Numbered from the stretch's first letter, positions 11,540 through 23,188 are shown. The stretch: 64,000 bases of DNA from Myxocyprinus asiaticus (GCF_019703515.2 NC_059348.1:24980156-25044155), one strand, 5' to 3'. Notes: a model not told the origin generated them from the sequence alone. Made by a program: numbers and translations.

Positions 11540-12190
11540 AGCTATCGGCTGTATTTCTAGCCTTAAAGGCTTTTCAGTCAGAAATAGCAAACTGTCATTC
11601 GGCAAAGCAGAAATCGATCTATTTGCCTCAGTAGAGAATACCCACTGTCCCCTCTGGTACTCGAAGTCCCAAGTTGTCAGGCAGAAAGTGGTAACCATGG
11701 ATGCTTCCAACACAGGTTGGGGGCAGTGTGCGATGGACGCCTGACTTTCGGCAACTGGACAGGTGCGAGGAGGGTGTGGCACATAACCGCCTAGAGCTTT
11801 CAGCTGCATTTCAAGCCTTAAAGGCTTTTCAGTCAGACATTGCGAGCTGTCATGTCCTAGTTCACTCAGACAACATGACAGTTGTGGCATATATAAACTG
11901 TCAAGGCAGAATTCATTCACAACCACTGTTGAGACTGACGCGTCGCCTCCTCCAATGGAGCGAGCATCATCTCCTCTCCCTGAGAGCGACATATGTCCCA
12001 GGCCGCCTAAATTACGGCACAGACCTACTGTCACGCCAAGGGGTGATGCCGAGCAAATGGAGACTTCATCCTCAAACTGTATTGAGGATCGATCTGTTTG
12101 CCTCAGTGGAGAATGCCCACTGTCCCCTCTGGTACTCGAAGACCCAAGTCCTGCTGGGACACAAATGGCTGGCCCCCCCGGTATGCCTGA
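11540..12190 (+). pseudogene. DIRS-A RNase H region, rearranged
   Basis: RNase H signatures are TMDASNTGWGQC (about 11694), LVHSDNMTVVAYINCQG (about 11860-11910) and the bridging LFASVENAHCPLWYSKTQV (about 12095-12150). The order is disturbed. A shortened copy of the same material lies upstream at 11541-11672: LALKAFQS followed directly by IDLFASVENTHCPLWYSKSQ. The element then returns to the start of the RNase H domain at about 11685. The 11611-11672 and 12089-12150 blocks differ at only a few bases. Confidence 0.7.
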
Positions 12191-12399
12191 TTCACTCTGT
12201 CATATGCAAAGTCCGAGAGGACAAGGAAATTATTCTATTAGTTGCGCCGAAATGGCCCAACCAGCCATGGTTTCCGGAAATGATGGAGATGCTGTACAGC
12301 TCACCATGGGAAATAACGCAAGGCACACTCTGGCATTCCCAGCCCCAGCTGTGGAACCTGTATGTATGGCCCCTGAACGGGGCACTCTGCACACACCAG

Positions 12400-12530
12400 A
12401 ACTGATGCGTTCAGTCATGAACACCATTTTACAGGCCAGAGCACCATCCACAAGACACCTCTACACGCTAAAATGGAAGGTATTCACTGATTGGTGTCTC
12501 ATTTTTCCCATGTCTGCCCTCTGGACTGGT
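12400..12530 (+). pseudogene. DIRS-A tyrosine recombinase, N-terminal stub
   Basis: The text MRSVMNTILQARAPSTRHLY followed by TLKWKVFTDWC matches the start of the core-binding domain of DIRS tyrosine recombinases. After WC the sequence passes into an unrelated, again RT-like segment, so the recombinase is cut off within about 40 residues. Confidence 0.6.
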
Positions 12531-13310
12531 TTGTATCGATCAACCTGGAAGATGCATACTCATGTGCAGATTTCCCCTTCTCACAGGCCAACCTTGGATT
12601 TACCTTCAAGGGGACTGCATTCTAGTTAAAGTTCCTACCCTTGGGTTGTCTCTGGCTCCTCGCACACGCTTGCTCTGCTAAAGCTTAGCGGCATCTTGTA
12701 GTAAAGTAATAAATTACTGTCGCCATCACCCCGCTAGGCTTGTTATGGATGAGACCCCTCTGGTGCTGCCTTAACTTGAGGGTCCCTGATCATGCTTGGC
12801 ATCATGGTCACCTTCGCCTTCTTGTGACACGCTGCTCTAAAGCCATGCTAGCTATTTTGAGGAGAGTTTTACCGGCAGGGTGTGCACCACGCAAGGTTGT
12901 CACCACGGACGTGTCCAGTGCAGACAGGGGAGCCCTGTGTGATGGACACCTGTGTGTTTGGAATCTGGACAGGTGCACAAACTACGTGGCTAGCAATCCT
13001 GTTGGCTTTAAAAACCTTTTAGTCAGACATACAGGGATGTGACATTCTGATTCGTACAGACAACATTGCAGTTGTGGCGTATATAAATCGGCAAGGAGGA
13101 GTGCGTTCAAGCCCAATGCTCAACCTCCTCTGGAGCAAGTCATGTCTCCTATCTGTATGTGCAATGCACATTCCTGTCCACCTGAACAGCAGAGCACATT
13201 TACTCTCAAGTCAGGATCTCAAGGCGGGGGAATGAAAACTCCACCTTCAGTCAGACTTGGGAGGTATTCGGGGAAGCCGAGGTGGACTGTTTGCCTCCCC
13301 ACAAGTCATG
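12531..13310 (+). pseudogene. Second DIRS RT/RNase H fragment
   Basis: Highly decayed. Around 12530-12660 it again reads like the RT block around the first catalytic Asp (VSINLEDAY, GFTFKGTAF) and at 12650 SGSSHT-like text. At 12890-13300 it reads like RNase H (TDNIAVVAYINRQGGVRSS; LNSRAHLLSSQDL). This is either a separate DIRS copy inserted here or a tandem product of the same element; stops occur in every frame. Confidence 0.55.
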
Positions 13311-13620
13311 TCATTTTTATTTGTATTGTGTATTTCACAACACATAGTTTCAAAGCAGCTTTACATAAAATTGTGCTGTAACAGAAAATTATGCTGTAAT
13401 CTCTGTAATGTCTTAACGTTCTCATTGTGCAGTGTACATTAATAATACAACTGGAAATTACGTCTTAAAAATTATTGTCTTTAGAACCCCAATGAGCACC
13501 CCTGGGGCAAGGAACACAAAACTCAATTCAGGTTATGAGAACAACTATTTGTTTGTTTTGGTATGCGGGGTTTGTTTACTGGGTTTGGTCGTCTCCAAGT
13601 ATAGAATTTCCCAGTAGGTC
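13311..13620. repeat. SINE/LINE-tail-like insertion in DIRS-A
   Basis: At 13311-13375 the phrase TATTTGTATTGTGTATTTCA, then CAAAGCAGCTTTACAT, is the widespread fish L2-type tail motif. It separates the RNase H fragment from the recombinase C-terminus. Confidence 0.4.
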
Positions 13621-13818
13621 GTGGATGCTATTGTGCTTGCAAATGACTCGCAAGGCATACAATGTCCCATGAGCATGAAAGCTCATTCTACTAGGTGTAT
13701 GGCCTCCTCCTGGGCATGGGCAAAGGGCATGTTACTTGAAGACATATGTCTGGCTGAGGTTGAGCTTTCCCTAATACCTTCCCTCTCTTCCCAGATCTTT
13801 ACAGAGGAAGAGGGTTGA
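13621..13818 (+). pseudogene. DIRS-A tyrosine recombinase, C-terminal fragment
   Basis: Shows the conserved KAHSTRCMASSWAWAKGMLL followed by EDICLAE. The H-x-x-R box of the catalytic domain (here HSTR) is kept, but the expected FxRFYxL tyrosine motif is lost after 13770. Confidence 0.6.
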
Positions 13819-14430
13819 TCACTGACCAATTGGTTATATTAGTGTTAGATAAAAAAAAAAACTGTGGTCTCTCCATTCCATCTGGTGTGAATGAAAGCAT
13901 GTGCCCATCAACATCTCACTACCCTGTTGTCTAGTGTCATAGTACAAAATGCCTTGGCCAGGTGACTGCTCTGCTCCTCTCCTTACCAAGAACCAAGAAG
14001 ATGTGTTAAGACATTGGACCACTACCTGGAATGGCTGGTGTCTCTGTCTTGGCATCAAGCTGTTGCTTATTGCGTCCCACTTTCCTTCCTGTTTATCAAT
14101 ATGAAGGGGTAGATACAGCAATGCCTTTTACCATCCTGTTGGGCATTGCACATTAGTGCTACAGCATTATGGTATACGGCTCACACAGCATCAGCATCTG
14201 ACGTAGCCTCGAAAGTTACCTTCTTATATGGGAATGTCTCCTTATAAGGAGGAACCGAGACACTATGTATCTTTTGGTACACAACTTCTGATTTTTCACT
14301 GTTATGGAATTGCTGTGATGGTATAGGGTTTCAAGGTCACTGCCCACTGAGGGGTGCTCCCATAGTGTCAGCTTCTGATGCAGTATCTTGTTCCCTCCTT
14401 TCAGGGAACCAAGGTTACATGAGTAATCAA
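13819..14430. mobile_element. DIRS-A 3' non-coding end
   Basis: Contains GGAGGAACCGAGACACTATG at about 14248 and CAGGGAACCAAGGTTACATG at about 14403, the style of DIRS terminal/internal complementary regions (compare 60060-60120). No coding sequence is evident. Confidence 0.5.
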
Positions 14431-15744
14431 TTTATTTCATATAGAAACATCTAAGTTAACTGGTTTTATTTTAGTCAAAATATTATTTAACATGACAGAA
14501 CCAACCTCACCACATTAGGCTGCATCAACAAAAGTAATATTTAGTAGTTAGATCAAGTAGAATTAGATCCAGTTACAGGTTACCACGTTTTACATTGTAG
14601 AGTTCTTACCAGATCCAGAAAATCTGATCATATCAGCTCTATTTTATCATCATTACAGATTTTTTCATCCAAACCATATTTTGGATTGAGATTGGAATAT
14701 CAATGTTGAAATTTCAATGTCAAAGTGATGTATAATTAATATCAGATTCTAAAGTTGATTCAATGACCTAACACTGAATTTATTTTGAAATTTAAATGGT
14801 TCCTCAATATTAACTCAAGGTGCTTAAGTTATGTGGATATCAAAATCAGATTTGAATATTGATTCAGTGATGTTAACATTTAATTATGATTTTAACTGAT
14901 GATTTGTTTTTTGTTGAAATGTTAATGTTTATTCAACAAAAGTGATGTAGAATCAAAATCAGATTGTAACGGTGATTCAGTGACGTTAACATTTAATTAT
15001 TATTGAAATTTCAATGTTGGTTCAACATTATGGGTGAAAAAGTAATGTGGAACATAGTTTAAATGACATTAGAGTCAGTGTTGACTTTGTTTCAATGCTT
15101 GTTTTCTATCTAGGTGGGGTGGTTACCTGATAGTTACTGAATAAGCTATAAAGTACTGCTAATTATAGAGCTGCAAATTAACTTATCAGTACTTCATGCA
15201 ATCATTTTTCATGCTATATGATCCGTTAAAATGGCATATACACGGCAAATTACTCAATCATTTAAAATGCTTCAATGATGAGACCTACTATTGGGGGGGT
15301 GGGATTATGTTTCATGCTAATATTATGCATAATGAACAATTTATAATTCACTATTTATCAGATTGAGATCAAGGTGTTTTGTTAACTTTTGTTTTGCACT
15401 TATACTAAAACATATTGAGAGTAGTATTGTATTTATTTTTTTATTTTATTTTTTTAAACACTGTCAAGTGCATTTGAAACATTTTTTAATTTAGGTGAGA
15501 AATCGTTTCAGTTCAAAGTTTCTGTAATTTGTTATAACCTATAGAACTAAGTATATACTTTCATTCCCCTTCCATGCCCCAGGAGTTCTCGGCTCTCTGA
15601 GCTTTCTGTTTTATCTCTGCTGTGAAAACTCTCATTGTAAGAAATTATGCATTTGAAGATACTTGAGATACTTGCCAGATTCAATGAGACAGAGAGGCAG
15701 GCAGCCCATCCTCTGATCAATTTCAGACAATTCTCATTGTCTGA

Positions 15745-15748
<4 letters not shown>
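14431..15748. repeat. Non-coding, with a degenerate ~120-bp tandem repeat
   Basis: Between about 14690 and 15060 similar phrases recur: ATCAAAATCAGAT, GATTCAGTGA(T/C)GTTAACATT, TTTAATTAT and GAAATTTCAATGTT. The clearest pair is 14837-14890 and 14953-15000, about 118 bp apart. Nothing coding is recognised. Confidence 0.45.

Positions 15749-15825
<77 letters not shown>
15749..15825. repeat. (TC)n microsatellite at the 5' side of the LINE
   Basis: About 38 uninterrupted TC units immediately upstream of the LINE 5' end. A shorter TC tract in the same orientation lies at the 3' end of the LINE (23244-23261). Confidence 0.95.
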
Positions 15826-15828
<3 letters not shown>

Positions 15829-16027
15829 GGGTGAGTGGGTGGAGCTTTGAGTGTGAGCGTGTGGCTGCTGTGCGAGGTACAAGTGGTCTATACTTCTCTA
15901 TCTTTTTTTCTTTATTTCGCTTTCTTTTTTTAAATTTTTTTTTAATAGTTTGTAGTTTTCTTTTTTTGTAAAGTAGGTAAGTGAGTGTTGTGTTTAGCCG
16001 GGGTATCGGCTCCCGCGTGTTGGGAGC

Positions 16028-16705
16028 ATGGCTACCCCAGGCAGCGGGAGTTTTAATTTTCTGTCAAGGCATCATGGTGTTAAAATAGATTCAGCCACTG
16101 GTGTGGAGGGATGCAGTTTAGCTGTAGGAGAAGTGATTGGACACAAGAATATTGTGTCAGCGTCCTGTATGAACAGTACTGTTGTTATTTTTGTGAAAAC
16201 AGTTGATTTAGCAAATCGTTTAGTGCAAAGCAGTATAGTGATTAATGGTATTTTTACACCAGTGCTTCCCTTGTCTATACCTTCAAAAAAAGTGACGCTA
16301 TCAAATGTGCCACCATTCATCCCAAATGAAGTGTTGATAAGATTGCTTGCCCGTTATGGTAAAACAGTTTCTCCTATAAGTCTCCTCTTGTTATGTTTAT
16401 ATGATCCTGCAAGATAACCTCGATGAACTGGATTTGTCCTTGAATTTTCGACATGAGGATTTTAACTATGTCATTTTTGCCACTACAAATAACATGAAGT
16501 GTTTTAACTGTGGCAAATGGGGCATTTGATCCATGTGTGTCCAAGTGACGTTAGACTGGATAAGTCAAATGAGAGACCTTTACAGGTTGTAAATGATGGA
16601 AACGTTGTAAATGCTAACGAAAATCAGAACGTCGCTGCGATTGTCACTGATGATGAGGTACCTGGACCAAGTTCAGTGCAGACAGCACTGAGGCAGTGGA
16701 TGTAG
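16028..16705 (+). pseudogene. LINE ORF1 (CCHC protein), frameshifted
   Basis: Starts with ATG at 16028 after a 200-base leader. Residues 1-124 show a Tx1 ORF1-type N-terminus (VKTVDLANRLVQSSIVINGI; VTLSNVPPFIPNEVLIRLLA). The frame is lost near 16400; the continuation (LDELDLSLNFRHEDFNYVIF, then MKCFNCGK and GHLIHVCP around 16495-16545) holds a C-x2-C-x4/5-H-x4-C zinc knuckle that also carries a frame change at TGGGGCATTTG. ORF1 would be an RNA-binding chaperone. Further ORF1 C-terminal sequence may run to about 17230 in other frames. Confidence 0.65.
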
Positions 16706-17181
16706 AGCAGGTAGTTCGCTCTGTGGGAGATGAAGGTATGATGGTTACTGTGGGTGAAGACAACGAAGTGGAGGATAGAGATGATGTTGCGGACGCTGCA
16801 GATAAACTTTCCGTTAATCTTGAAGCCGTTATGATGACTGAGTTAGACGATTGTGCTTATTAAATGCCACAGAAGCGAAGGTTAGAACAGTGTCCTTCAG
16901 AACAGCAAGCAAAAAGAGGATTCGGTTGTGATCTAAGTCAAACGGACACAGAAAGTGAAAGTGATTTCACGGAATGCAGTGTAATGTGTAGTAAAGTGGA
17001 TTTTTGAATAGGAATTATAGTGCGGATGACATTAAATACTTTTTGAAGGCAACTAAGAATGCGAGAAAAGTTCGTACTGAAGAGTATTTTCCTGATGTGA
17101 TACAGTTCATTGACAAAGCAAGAATTTATAGGAGTGAAGGGTGTTTTAGCAATCAAGAGGTCTATCGTCTGAAGAAAATAC

Positions 17182-18190
17182 TTGCCAAGCTTAATGCCCA
17201 ACCAGAGTCCAATATTAGCAATGAAAAATGAAAAGCACATTTATGTGGGGTTTTGTTTGAGTCTAATTTGTTTTTTGCTTTCCTCATTTATGGGAGAAAT
17301 ATGTATTGCTTCTCTGAATGTAAATGGGGCAAGAGAGGGAAAAAAACGGTTTCATCTTTTTGAAACAGTTAAACAAAATAGGTTGATGTTATATTTGCTC
17401 AAGAGACTCATAGTGATGAGATAAATGCGAGTGATTGGGCAAGAGAGTTTGACGGATTGTCTATATTAAGTCATTTGAGTTCCACCAGTGGAGGCGTTGC
17501 TATTTTATTTTCCAAGGGGTTTATTCCTTGTTCGTATCAAGTGGAAGAGATCTTAAAAGGTAGACTTTTAAAAGTCAGAGCCCAGTTTGAGAATTTTTTT
17601 TATTTCTTTTATTTTTTTATTTTTTTATTTCTGTATATGTTCCTACCAGAGCAATTGAAAGAATGTGTTTTTTAGATTCTTTGAGTCATTTATTAGTGAA
17701 TTGTAACACAAAGGATGTTTTAATTTTAGGGGGGGATTTTAATTGTACTGAACACTTATCAGATAGAAATCATGTAGAGCCTCATATGCCATCACAAAAG
17801 AGACTCATTGAATTGATGAAATCTAATGAGATTGCTGATGTGTGGAGAAATTTTCATTTTACTCAGAGACAGTATACTTGGGTACATGTTCAAGATAATC
17901 TGTTATCTCTAGCTAGGTTGGATAGATTTTATGGATACAGACATCAACTTAATTTATTTAGGGGATGTTCTATTATCCCAGTTGGTTTTTCTGACCATAG
18001 TCTAGTAAAGTGTGTTGTGACAGTGGGTTCTATTAAGCCAAAAAGTGCTTATTGGCATTTGAATAACAATCTGTTATGTGATTACTTTTTCAAGGTATTT
18101 TTAAAGAGTTTTGTATTGATTTTAGATCCAAAAAAAATCTTCCTTTCAGTCTATACAGCAGTGGTGGGATTTTGCAAAGACACAAGTTAG
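17182..18190 (+). pseudogene. LINE ORF2 endonuclease domain, frameshifted
   Basis: The endonuclease of the exonuclease/endonuclease/phosphatase fold is spread over three frames. The first (ending 17424) has GEICIASLNVNGAREGKKR. The next has the catalytic-Glu block AQETHSDE (about 17396-17419) and SSTSGGVAILFSKGF. The third (17663-18190) has ILGGDFNCTEHLSDRNHVEP and IIPVGFSDHSLVKC, the Asp/His active-site end of the fold. A T-rich expansion at 17595-17632 lies at one break. The enzyme would nick the target DNA for target-primed reverse transcription, and its preference would set the (TC)n target. Confidence 0.75.
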
Positions 18191-18248
18191 ACAGCTGTGT
18201 CAACATTATACCTTTAATGCCACAAGAGATAGAAAAGGTGCAATTGAA

Positions 18249-19523
18249 ATGTTAGAAAAAGAATTAAAAGAATTGCAAGAACTTGCTGATGTCACTGGAG
18301 ATTTGACCATTATCAAGAGTTTTAAAGAGAAAAATAATTTTTTAAATGACCTGTTAGATGTAACTACACAAGGAGCTCTGGTCAGGTCAAGATCTCAGAA
18401 TATAGAGCTGATGGATGCGCCTTCTAAATTCTTCTTTAATTTAGAAAAGAAGAATGGGCAAAAAAGGCTTATGCACACTTTACGCTCTGAGACTGGAGAT
18501 TTGTTGTCAGATTCTTCTGAAATCAGAAACAGGGCAGTTAGATTTTCTAGAAAATTATATGAGAGTGAATTAACACTTGTTGATGTGAGTTTTTTTTTTT
18601 TTTTAAATCTGCCTCAAGTTTCTGAAGAAGTTAATGTTGAACTTAGTAAAGCTGTCACTTTAGAGGATTTAGAAAAAGCACTTCAAAATATGGAAGGTGG
18701 TAAAGTACCTGGAATTGAAGGGCTACCAGTTGAATTTTATAAGACGTTTTGGACAGAGGTGAGCCCAGATTTATTGCAGGTACTAAATGAAAGTTTGTAC
18801 CTTTAAGTTGTAGAAGGGTGGTCCTCACTTTATTGCCAAAGAAAGGTGATCTAAATGAGATCAAAAACTGGAGACCTGTGAGCTTGTTGTGTACTGACTA
18901 TAAGTTACTTTCCAAAGTTCTGGCAAATAGATTGAGTGAAGTTCTAAGTCAAATCATTCATCCTGACCAGACTTATTGTGTTCCAGGGAGACGAATCTTT
19001 GATAATATCTCGATAATGGATATTTTAGATATTGGCAAAAGCCTAATATTGGATTTTGGCCTAGTGTCCATTGACCAAGAAAAAGCTTTCAACAGAGTGG
19101 AACACATGTACTTACGGAATGCTTTAACAGCTTTTGATTTTAGCATTGATTATATTTCCTTGATAAAAGTGTTGTACAATGATGTTGAAAGTGTCTTGAA
19201 AATTAATGGGAATTTGTGTGCCCCTTTTAGAGTTTTTAGAGGTATCAGACAAGGCTGCGCTTTGTCTGGAATGCTGTATACTTTGGCTATAAATCCCCTC
19301 TTAAATAAACTAAGAGCAGAATTGTATGGATTACGTGTCCCAAGATGTACAAATGTTTTTAAGTTATCGGCATATGCTGATGATGTTGTTGTTTTAATTA
19401 ATGGACAGAGAAATGTAAATGTGTTGTTGGAGATCTTGAATGATTTTAAAAGAATTTCTGCCACAAAAGTAAATTGGTCCAAGAGTGAAGCGATATTGGT
19501 TGGAAGTTGGGTCAATATGGAGC
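18249..19523 (+). pseudogene. LINE ORF2 reverse transcriptase domain
   Basis: Two frames join near 18800. The first includes KVPGIEGLPVEFYKTFW. The second (18818-19523) has LLPKKGDLNEIKNWRPVSLL, DQTYCVPGRRIFDNI, VSIDQEKAFNRVEH (catalytic Asp block, with Asn where Asp is usual after AF), FRGIRQGCALSGMLY and SAYADDVVVL, the YADD active site. The domain would copy LINE RNA at the nicked target. At 19523 it is cut by the LTR-like insertion and continues in the same frame after 21468. Confidence 0.8.
19520..19523. repeat. Target duplication GAGC, left copy
   Basis: GAGC flanks the LTR-like insertion on both sides (19520-19523 and 21469-21472). Counting one copy restores the LINE frame across the junction. 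Confidence 0.85.
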
Positions 19524-21468
19524 TGTAAGGGGGAAGTCACCCACTGGCCCAAGGACGGTATCCAATGGCGTGGCTGAAGGTCTCCTGCATGTTCTGTCTT
19601 ATCGTGCGCGACATTAAATAATACTTTGGTTATTTGATTTGAGTTCCATGTTTTTTATTAATCTTATCATTAATTCTTTTCTTTATTTCTTTTCTTTCAT
19701 CTGACTCCAATTATAAAAAACCTCGTTGATGTATCTATGCTCTGAATTTAGTAATTCTCTCTTCTAGACTGCATTTGTTATTTCAATGTTATTTGGGTCC
19801 TGTGGTGGTCAGACACAGGTCCTTTAACTACAAATTCATCAGTTTCAGATATTAGTAAGTTTTTAAGTCCTTATAGGTTCTTGGCTTTATCCGTTTAGTC
19901 TTATTTGGCTAAGTTCTATAATAGATTCTCGGTTTACCGTTTAGCCCCAGTCAATTAAGTCCTGTTTTACAGGTTCTCGGTCCTACATTTAGTATTCCCA
20001 TTTAATTCTACTTGGCTAAGTTCTATTATAGATTCTCGGTTTACCGTTTAGCCCCAGTCAATTAAGTCCTGTTTTACAGGTTCTCGGTCCTACATTTAGT
20101 ATTCCCATTTAATTCTACTTGGCTAAGCTCTATTATAGATTCTCTGTTTACCGTTTAACCCCAGTCAATTAAGTCCTGTTTTACAGGTTCTCGGTCCTAC
20201 ATTTAGTATTCCCATTTAATTGTACTTGGCTAAGTTCTATAATAGATTCTCGGTTTACCGTTTAACCCCAGTCAATTAGGTCCTGTTTTACAGGTTCTCG
20301 GTCCTACATTTAGTATTCCCATTTAATTCTACTTGGCTAAGTTCTATTATAGATTCTCGGTTTACCGTTTAACCCCAGTCAATTAAGTCCTGTTTTACAG
20401 GTTCTCGGTCCTACATTTAGTATTCCCATTTAATTCTACTTGGCTAAATTCTATAATAGATTCTCAGTTTACCGTTTAGCCTCTTACATACTTAACTAAT
20501 GGGTTACTTCTGAAGTAGCTTAATTAAGCCAACTCTGACCATAGATTTGTAGTTAACAAGAAATATACTAGAAAACAGTCCTTCAGAATGAATCATAATA
20601 ACAATTTATTTACCAGGTAATAGTAATACATTCAAACAATCCAATTAACATAATAAATCAAACTCAAAGCTATCAGTGAACCAAACATAATAATATATTT
20701 AAAGTTGTATTCCATTCAAACATTTACCAAACATAAGAAATACAAATTGCAATTACCTGGTAGTGAAAAAAACTACATGCAAACGACGAAGTATGGGAGA
20801 TCTGATTTACAGATTCCTTCAAACATTTATCAGTAATAAGAAATACCTGGTAGAGAAAAAACTACATGCAAACGATGAAGCATGGGAGATCTGATTTGCA
20901 GATTCCCCGAGCTTCTCTGCCATGCTTCCTTAAGTACCAAACGATTCCATTGTTATTTCAGATGTGTGTGTTTGATGTTATTTAGGATTTGGTTAACAAT
21001 TTAGGGAGTTGTAGTCAACCTTTGATTTGATTGATAGGTTGTTTGATGTTTACAAAGAATACACCTAATCTGCATACAGCATCTGGTCTCTGTGTGAGAC
21101 TTGGGAGCAGCATGCCCCGGATAGAATACTGTATTTTATTAAGTTCTTAAATCTTACTTGTGATTTGACTTTGCTGAAAGGGAATGAGACCGTTTTACCA
21201 GTTGCACTGAGACCTCTTGAATGTTACCAAACATATATGATCAGAAAACCTTTTACATTACAGAACAGGATAAGTCATAACTTAGTTTTTAGTGTCCTTA
21301 AAGTGACCTAAGGTGAGAGAGAGAGAGCAGATGTGAGTGTGATTTGTGTTTTATGGTCCCCAATCAGTGGGGTGTGTTTTCTCAGGTGGAGATGTTCCTC
21401 TGTGTGAGAGTTTTATGAGTTTTGACTTTCCCGGAAGTGATGCAGATAATTTTTGTGACAATCTTACA
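19524..21468. mobile_element. Solo-LTR-like insertion (1,945 bp) in the LINE
   Basis: Begins TGTAAG and ends CTTACA, a TG...CA element with a 6-bp inverted end, flanked by a 4-bp GAGC duplication. It interrupts the LINE ORF2 within a codon and its removal leaves one continuous frame. It encodes no recognisable protein. Inside it are an exact-period 107-bp tandem array (19907-20480), a direct duplication near 20706-20905 (sharing AAACATTTA, CATGCAAACGA and GGGAGATCTGATTT), and AT-rich DNA. The ends and duplication length fit a solo LTR of a retrovirus-like or other LTR element, unusually long and with a minisatellite. Orientation is not determined. Confidence 0.75.
19907..20480. repeat. 107-bp minisatellite inside the LTR-like element
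   Basis: The unit start GGCTAA occurs at 19907, 20014, 20121, 20228, 20335 and 20442, a period of exactly 107 at every step. Five complete units and a partial sixth differ only by scattered substitutions. Each unit contains TTCTCGGTTTACCGTTTA and, near the middle, CCTGTTTTACAGGTTCTCGG, which is partly self-complementary. Confidence 0.95.
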
Positions 21469-23188
21469 GAGCCAAAGCTCCCAGAAGGTTTATCCTGGAC
21501 CAAGGAAGGTTTAAAATATTTGGGAGTGTTTTTAGGGGATGACATTTTTATGCAAACATTTTTTGAAGGAATTGTTGAGAAGTTTAAAGGTCGCCTTAAC
21601 AAGTGGAATTTTTAAAATGTCATATAAAGGACAGGTATTGATTATCAACAATTTAATTGCATCTGCTCTTTGGCATCGATTATCACGAGATCTACTGCCA
21701 AGACTACAATCAATTTTAGTTTACATTTTTTGGGACAAAATGCATTGGGTGCCGAAAGCTGTTCTGTATTTACCCAACGAAGAAGGAGGACTTGGTTTAA
21801 TGCACATACAGAGCAGAATAGCAGCCTTCAGGATTCAATTTCTTCAAAGACTGCTGACTGGACTAATGGACTCAAGCTGGAAATTCGCTGCTTGTGTCAT
21901 TTTGTGAGATTTCAGAGGTCTAGACTTTGAGAGATCTTTATTTTGGTTGAATCCACAAAAGATGGACCTGTCTAAGTTGCCCACTTTTTACCGGAACTTA
22001 TTTAAAGTTTGGTCTCTGTTTAAGGTGCAGAGACTCAGCACTATGACCTCTCTGCATTGGTTACTGCAAGAACCTCTGATTTATGGATCATGCTTGGACT
22101 TATCAAACGAAAAGTTACTCCCTGCAATTTGTGACATTCTTTTTAAAACTGGAATTTTAACGCTTGGACATTTATTTAAACTGGCTGGATTGGCTTTAGA
22201 GGATGTCGATACAGTTGTCGGACATTTGGGGGTAAAGTCGAAATGCATAACGGCCAAATTACTTGAAAAATGGAAGTTAACACTTACATCAGAGGAAGTT
22301 AAATTGCTGGAAGAATACACTGAAGGTTTAATTACTCCAGACTGTAATGACCCTTTTCCTGATTTGTATCTGTTGACTGACTTTGAAGAGTGTGAAGGTG
22401 TTTTTTTACAAGCCAACATTTTGATGTTAATGGGTCCTAATCCAGTGTCTGGAAAAGTTTTGTACATGAGCTGTGTCAAAACTCTGAATAAGAAGTCTTT
22501 GCATAAAAGAATTGATACGCCTTGGCATTCTGGCCTCCATTTAGGGGAGATTGTTAAACCAGAATGGAGAGCATTATACAAGTCACCTTTGCCAAAGAAA
22601 GTGGGAGACTTACAATGGAGAAATCTTCATGGCGCTATTGCAGTGAATGCATTTGTTTCGGTTATAAACCCTGGTATTAACAATGAATGTCCTTTTTGCT
22701 TCCAGAAAGAAAATATATTCCATGCTTTTTTGTATTGTAACAGGCTCATACCATTATAACAGGTTTTAAAGAGTTTATTTGATCGTTTTGACGGGATTTT
22801 TTCTTTGGAAATGTTTATTTGTGGTTTTAAATACACCCGGAGACGTCGATTTTGTTGCCAGTTGCTGAATTTCCTATTAGGTCAAGCAAAAAAGGCAATT
22901 TATGACACTAGGAAAATAAGAATTGAATGGAATTCAAGTATCAATTTACAAATTGTGTTTCTTAACCTAGTGAAATCCAGAATTTTAATTGACTTTCGGT
23001 ATTACAAGGCTATGGGGGATCTTATGTCTTTTGAATTGATTTGGTGTTATAAGGGGGCTCTGTGTGAAATTATTAATGAGAGTTTACAGTTTGTACATGT
23101 TTTAAAATTATCTGATTTGAAAGTATTGATTTTTGTTTTGGGTATTTGTTATGAATTGAATGTGTATATTTTGTATTCTCTTAGGTAG
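21469..23188 (+). pseudogene. LINE ORF2 C-terminal part
   Basis: Resumes the LINE frame after the insertion with EPKLPEGLSWTKEGLKYLGV. It then shifts frame near 21610 (MSYKGQVLIINNLIASALWH; VYIFWDKMHWVPKAVLYLP) and again near 21910. The last long frame runs from 21947 to 23188 with one stop at 22757-22759. It ends with a Cys/His motif (CPFCFQKENIFHAFLYC, about 22690-22740) typical of the ORF2 C-terminus, followed by a basic tail ending at 23188. Confidence 0.75.

Larger units (their letters stand above)
8320..14430 (+). mobile_element. DIRS-type retrotransposon A (degenerate)
   Basis: A long relic with the DIRS gene order on the plus strand: Gag-like Cys/His segment (8815-8961), Gag body (9183-10181), reverse transcriptase with a YLDDWL active site (10541-11299), RNase H (about 11690-12090), the start of a tyrosine recombinase (about 12400-12510), and a separate recombinase C-terminus (13621-13818). 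DIRS elements use a tyrosine recombinase instead of a DDE integrase and have no ordinary LTRs. This copy is broken by stops, an AT-rich insertion near 9610-9690, an internal rearrangement near 11540-11700, and a second RT/RNase H-like fragment at 12510-13310. The outer limits are approximate. Confidence 0.75.

Noticed and set aside
15547..15850. Open frames rich in Arg-Glu or Ser-Leu
   Set aside because: Produced by the (TC)n/(GA)n tract next to the LINE.
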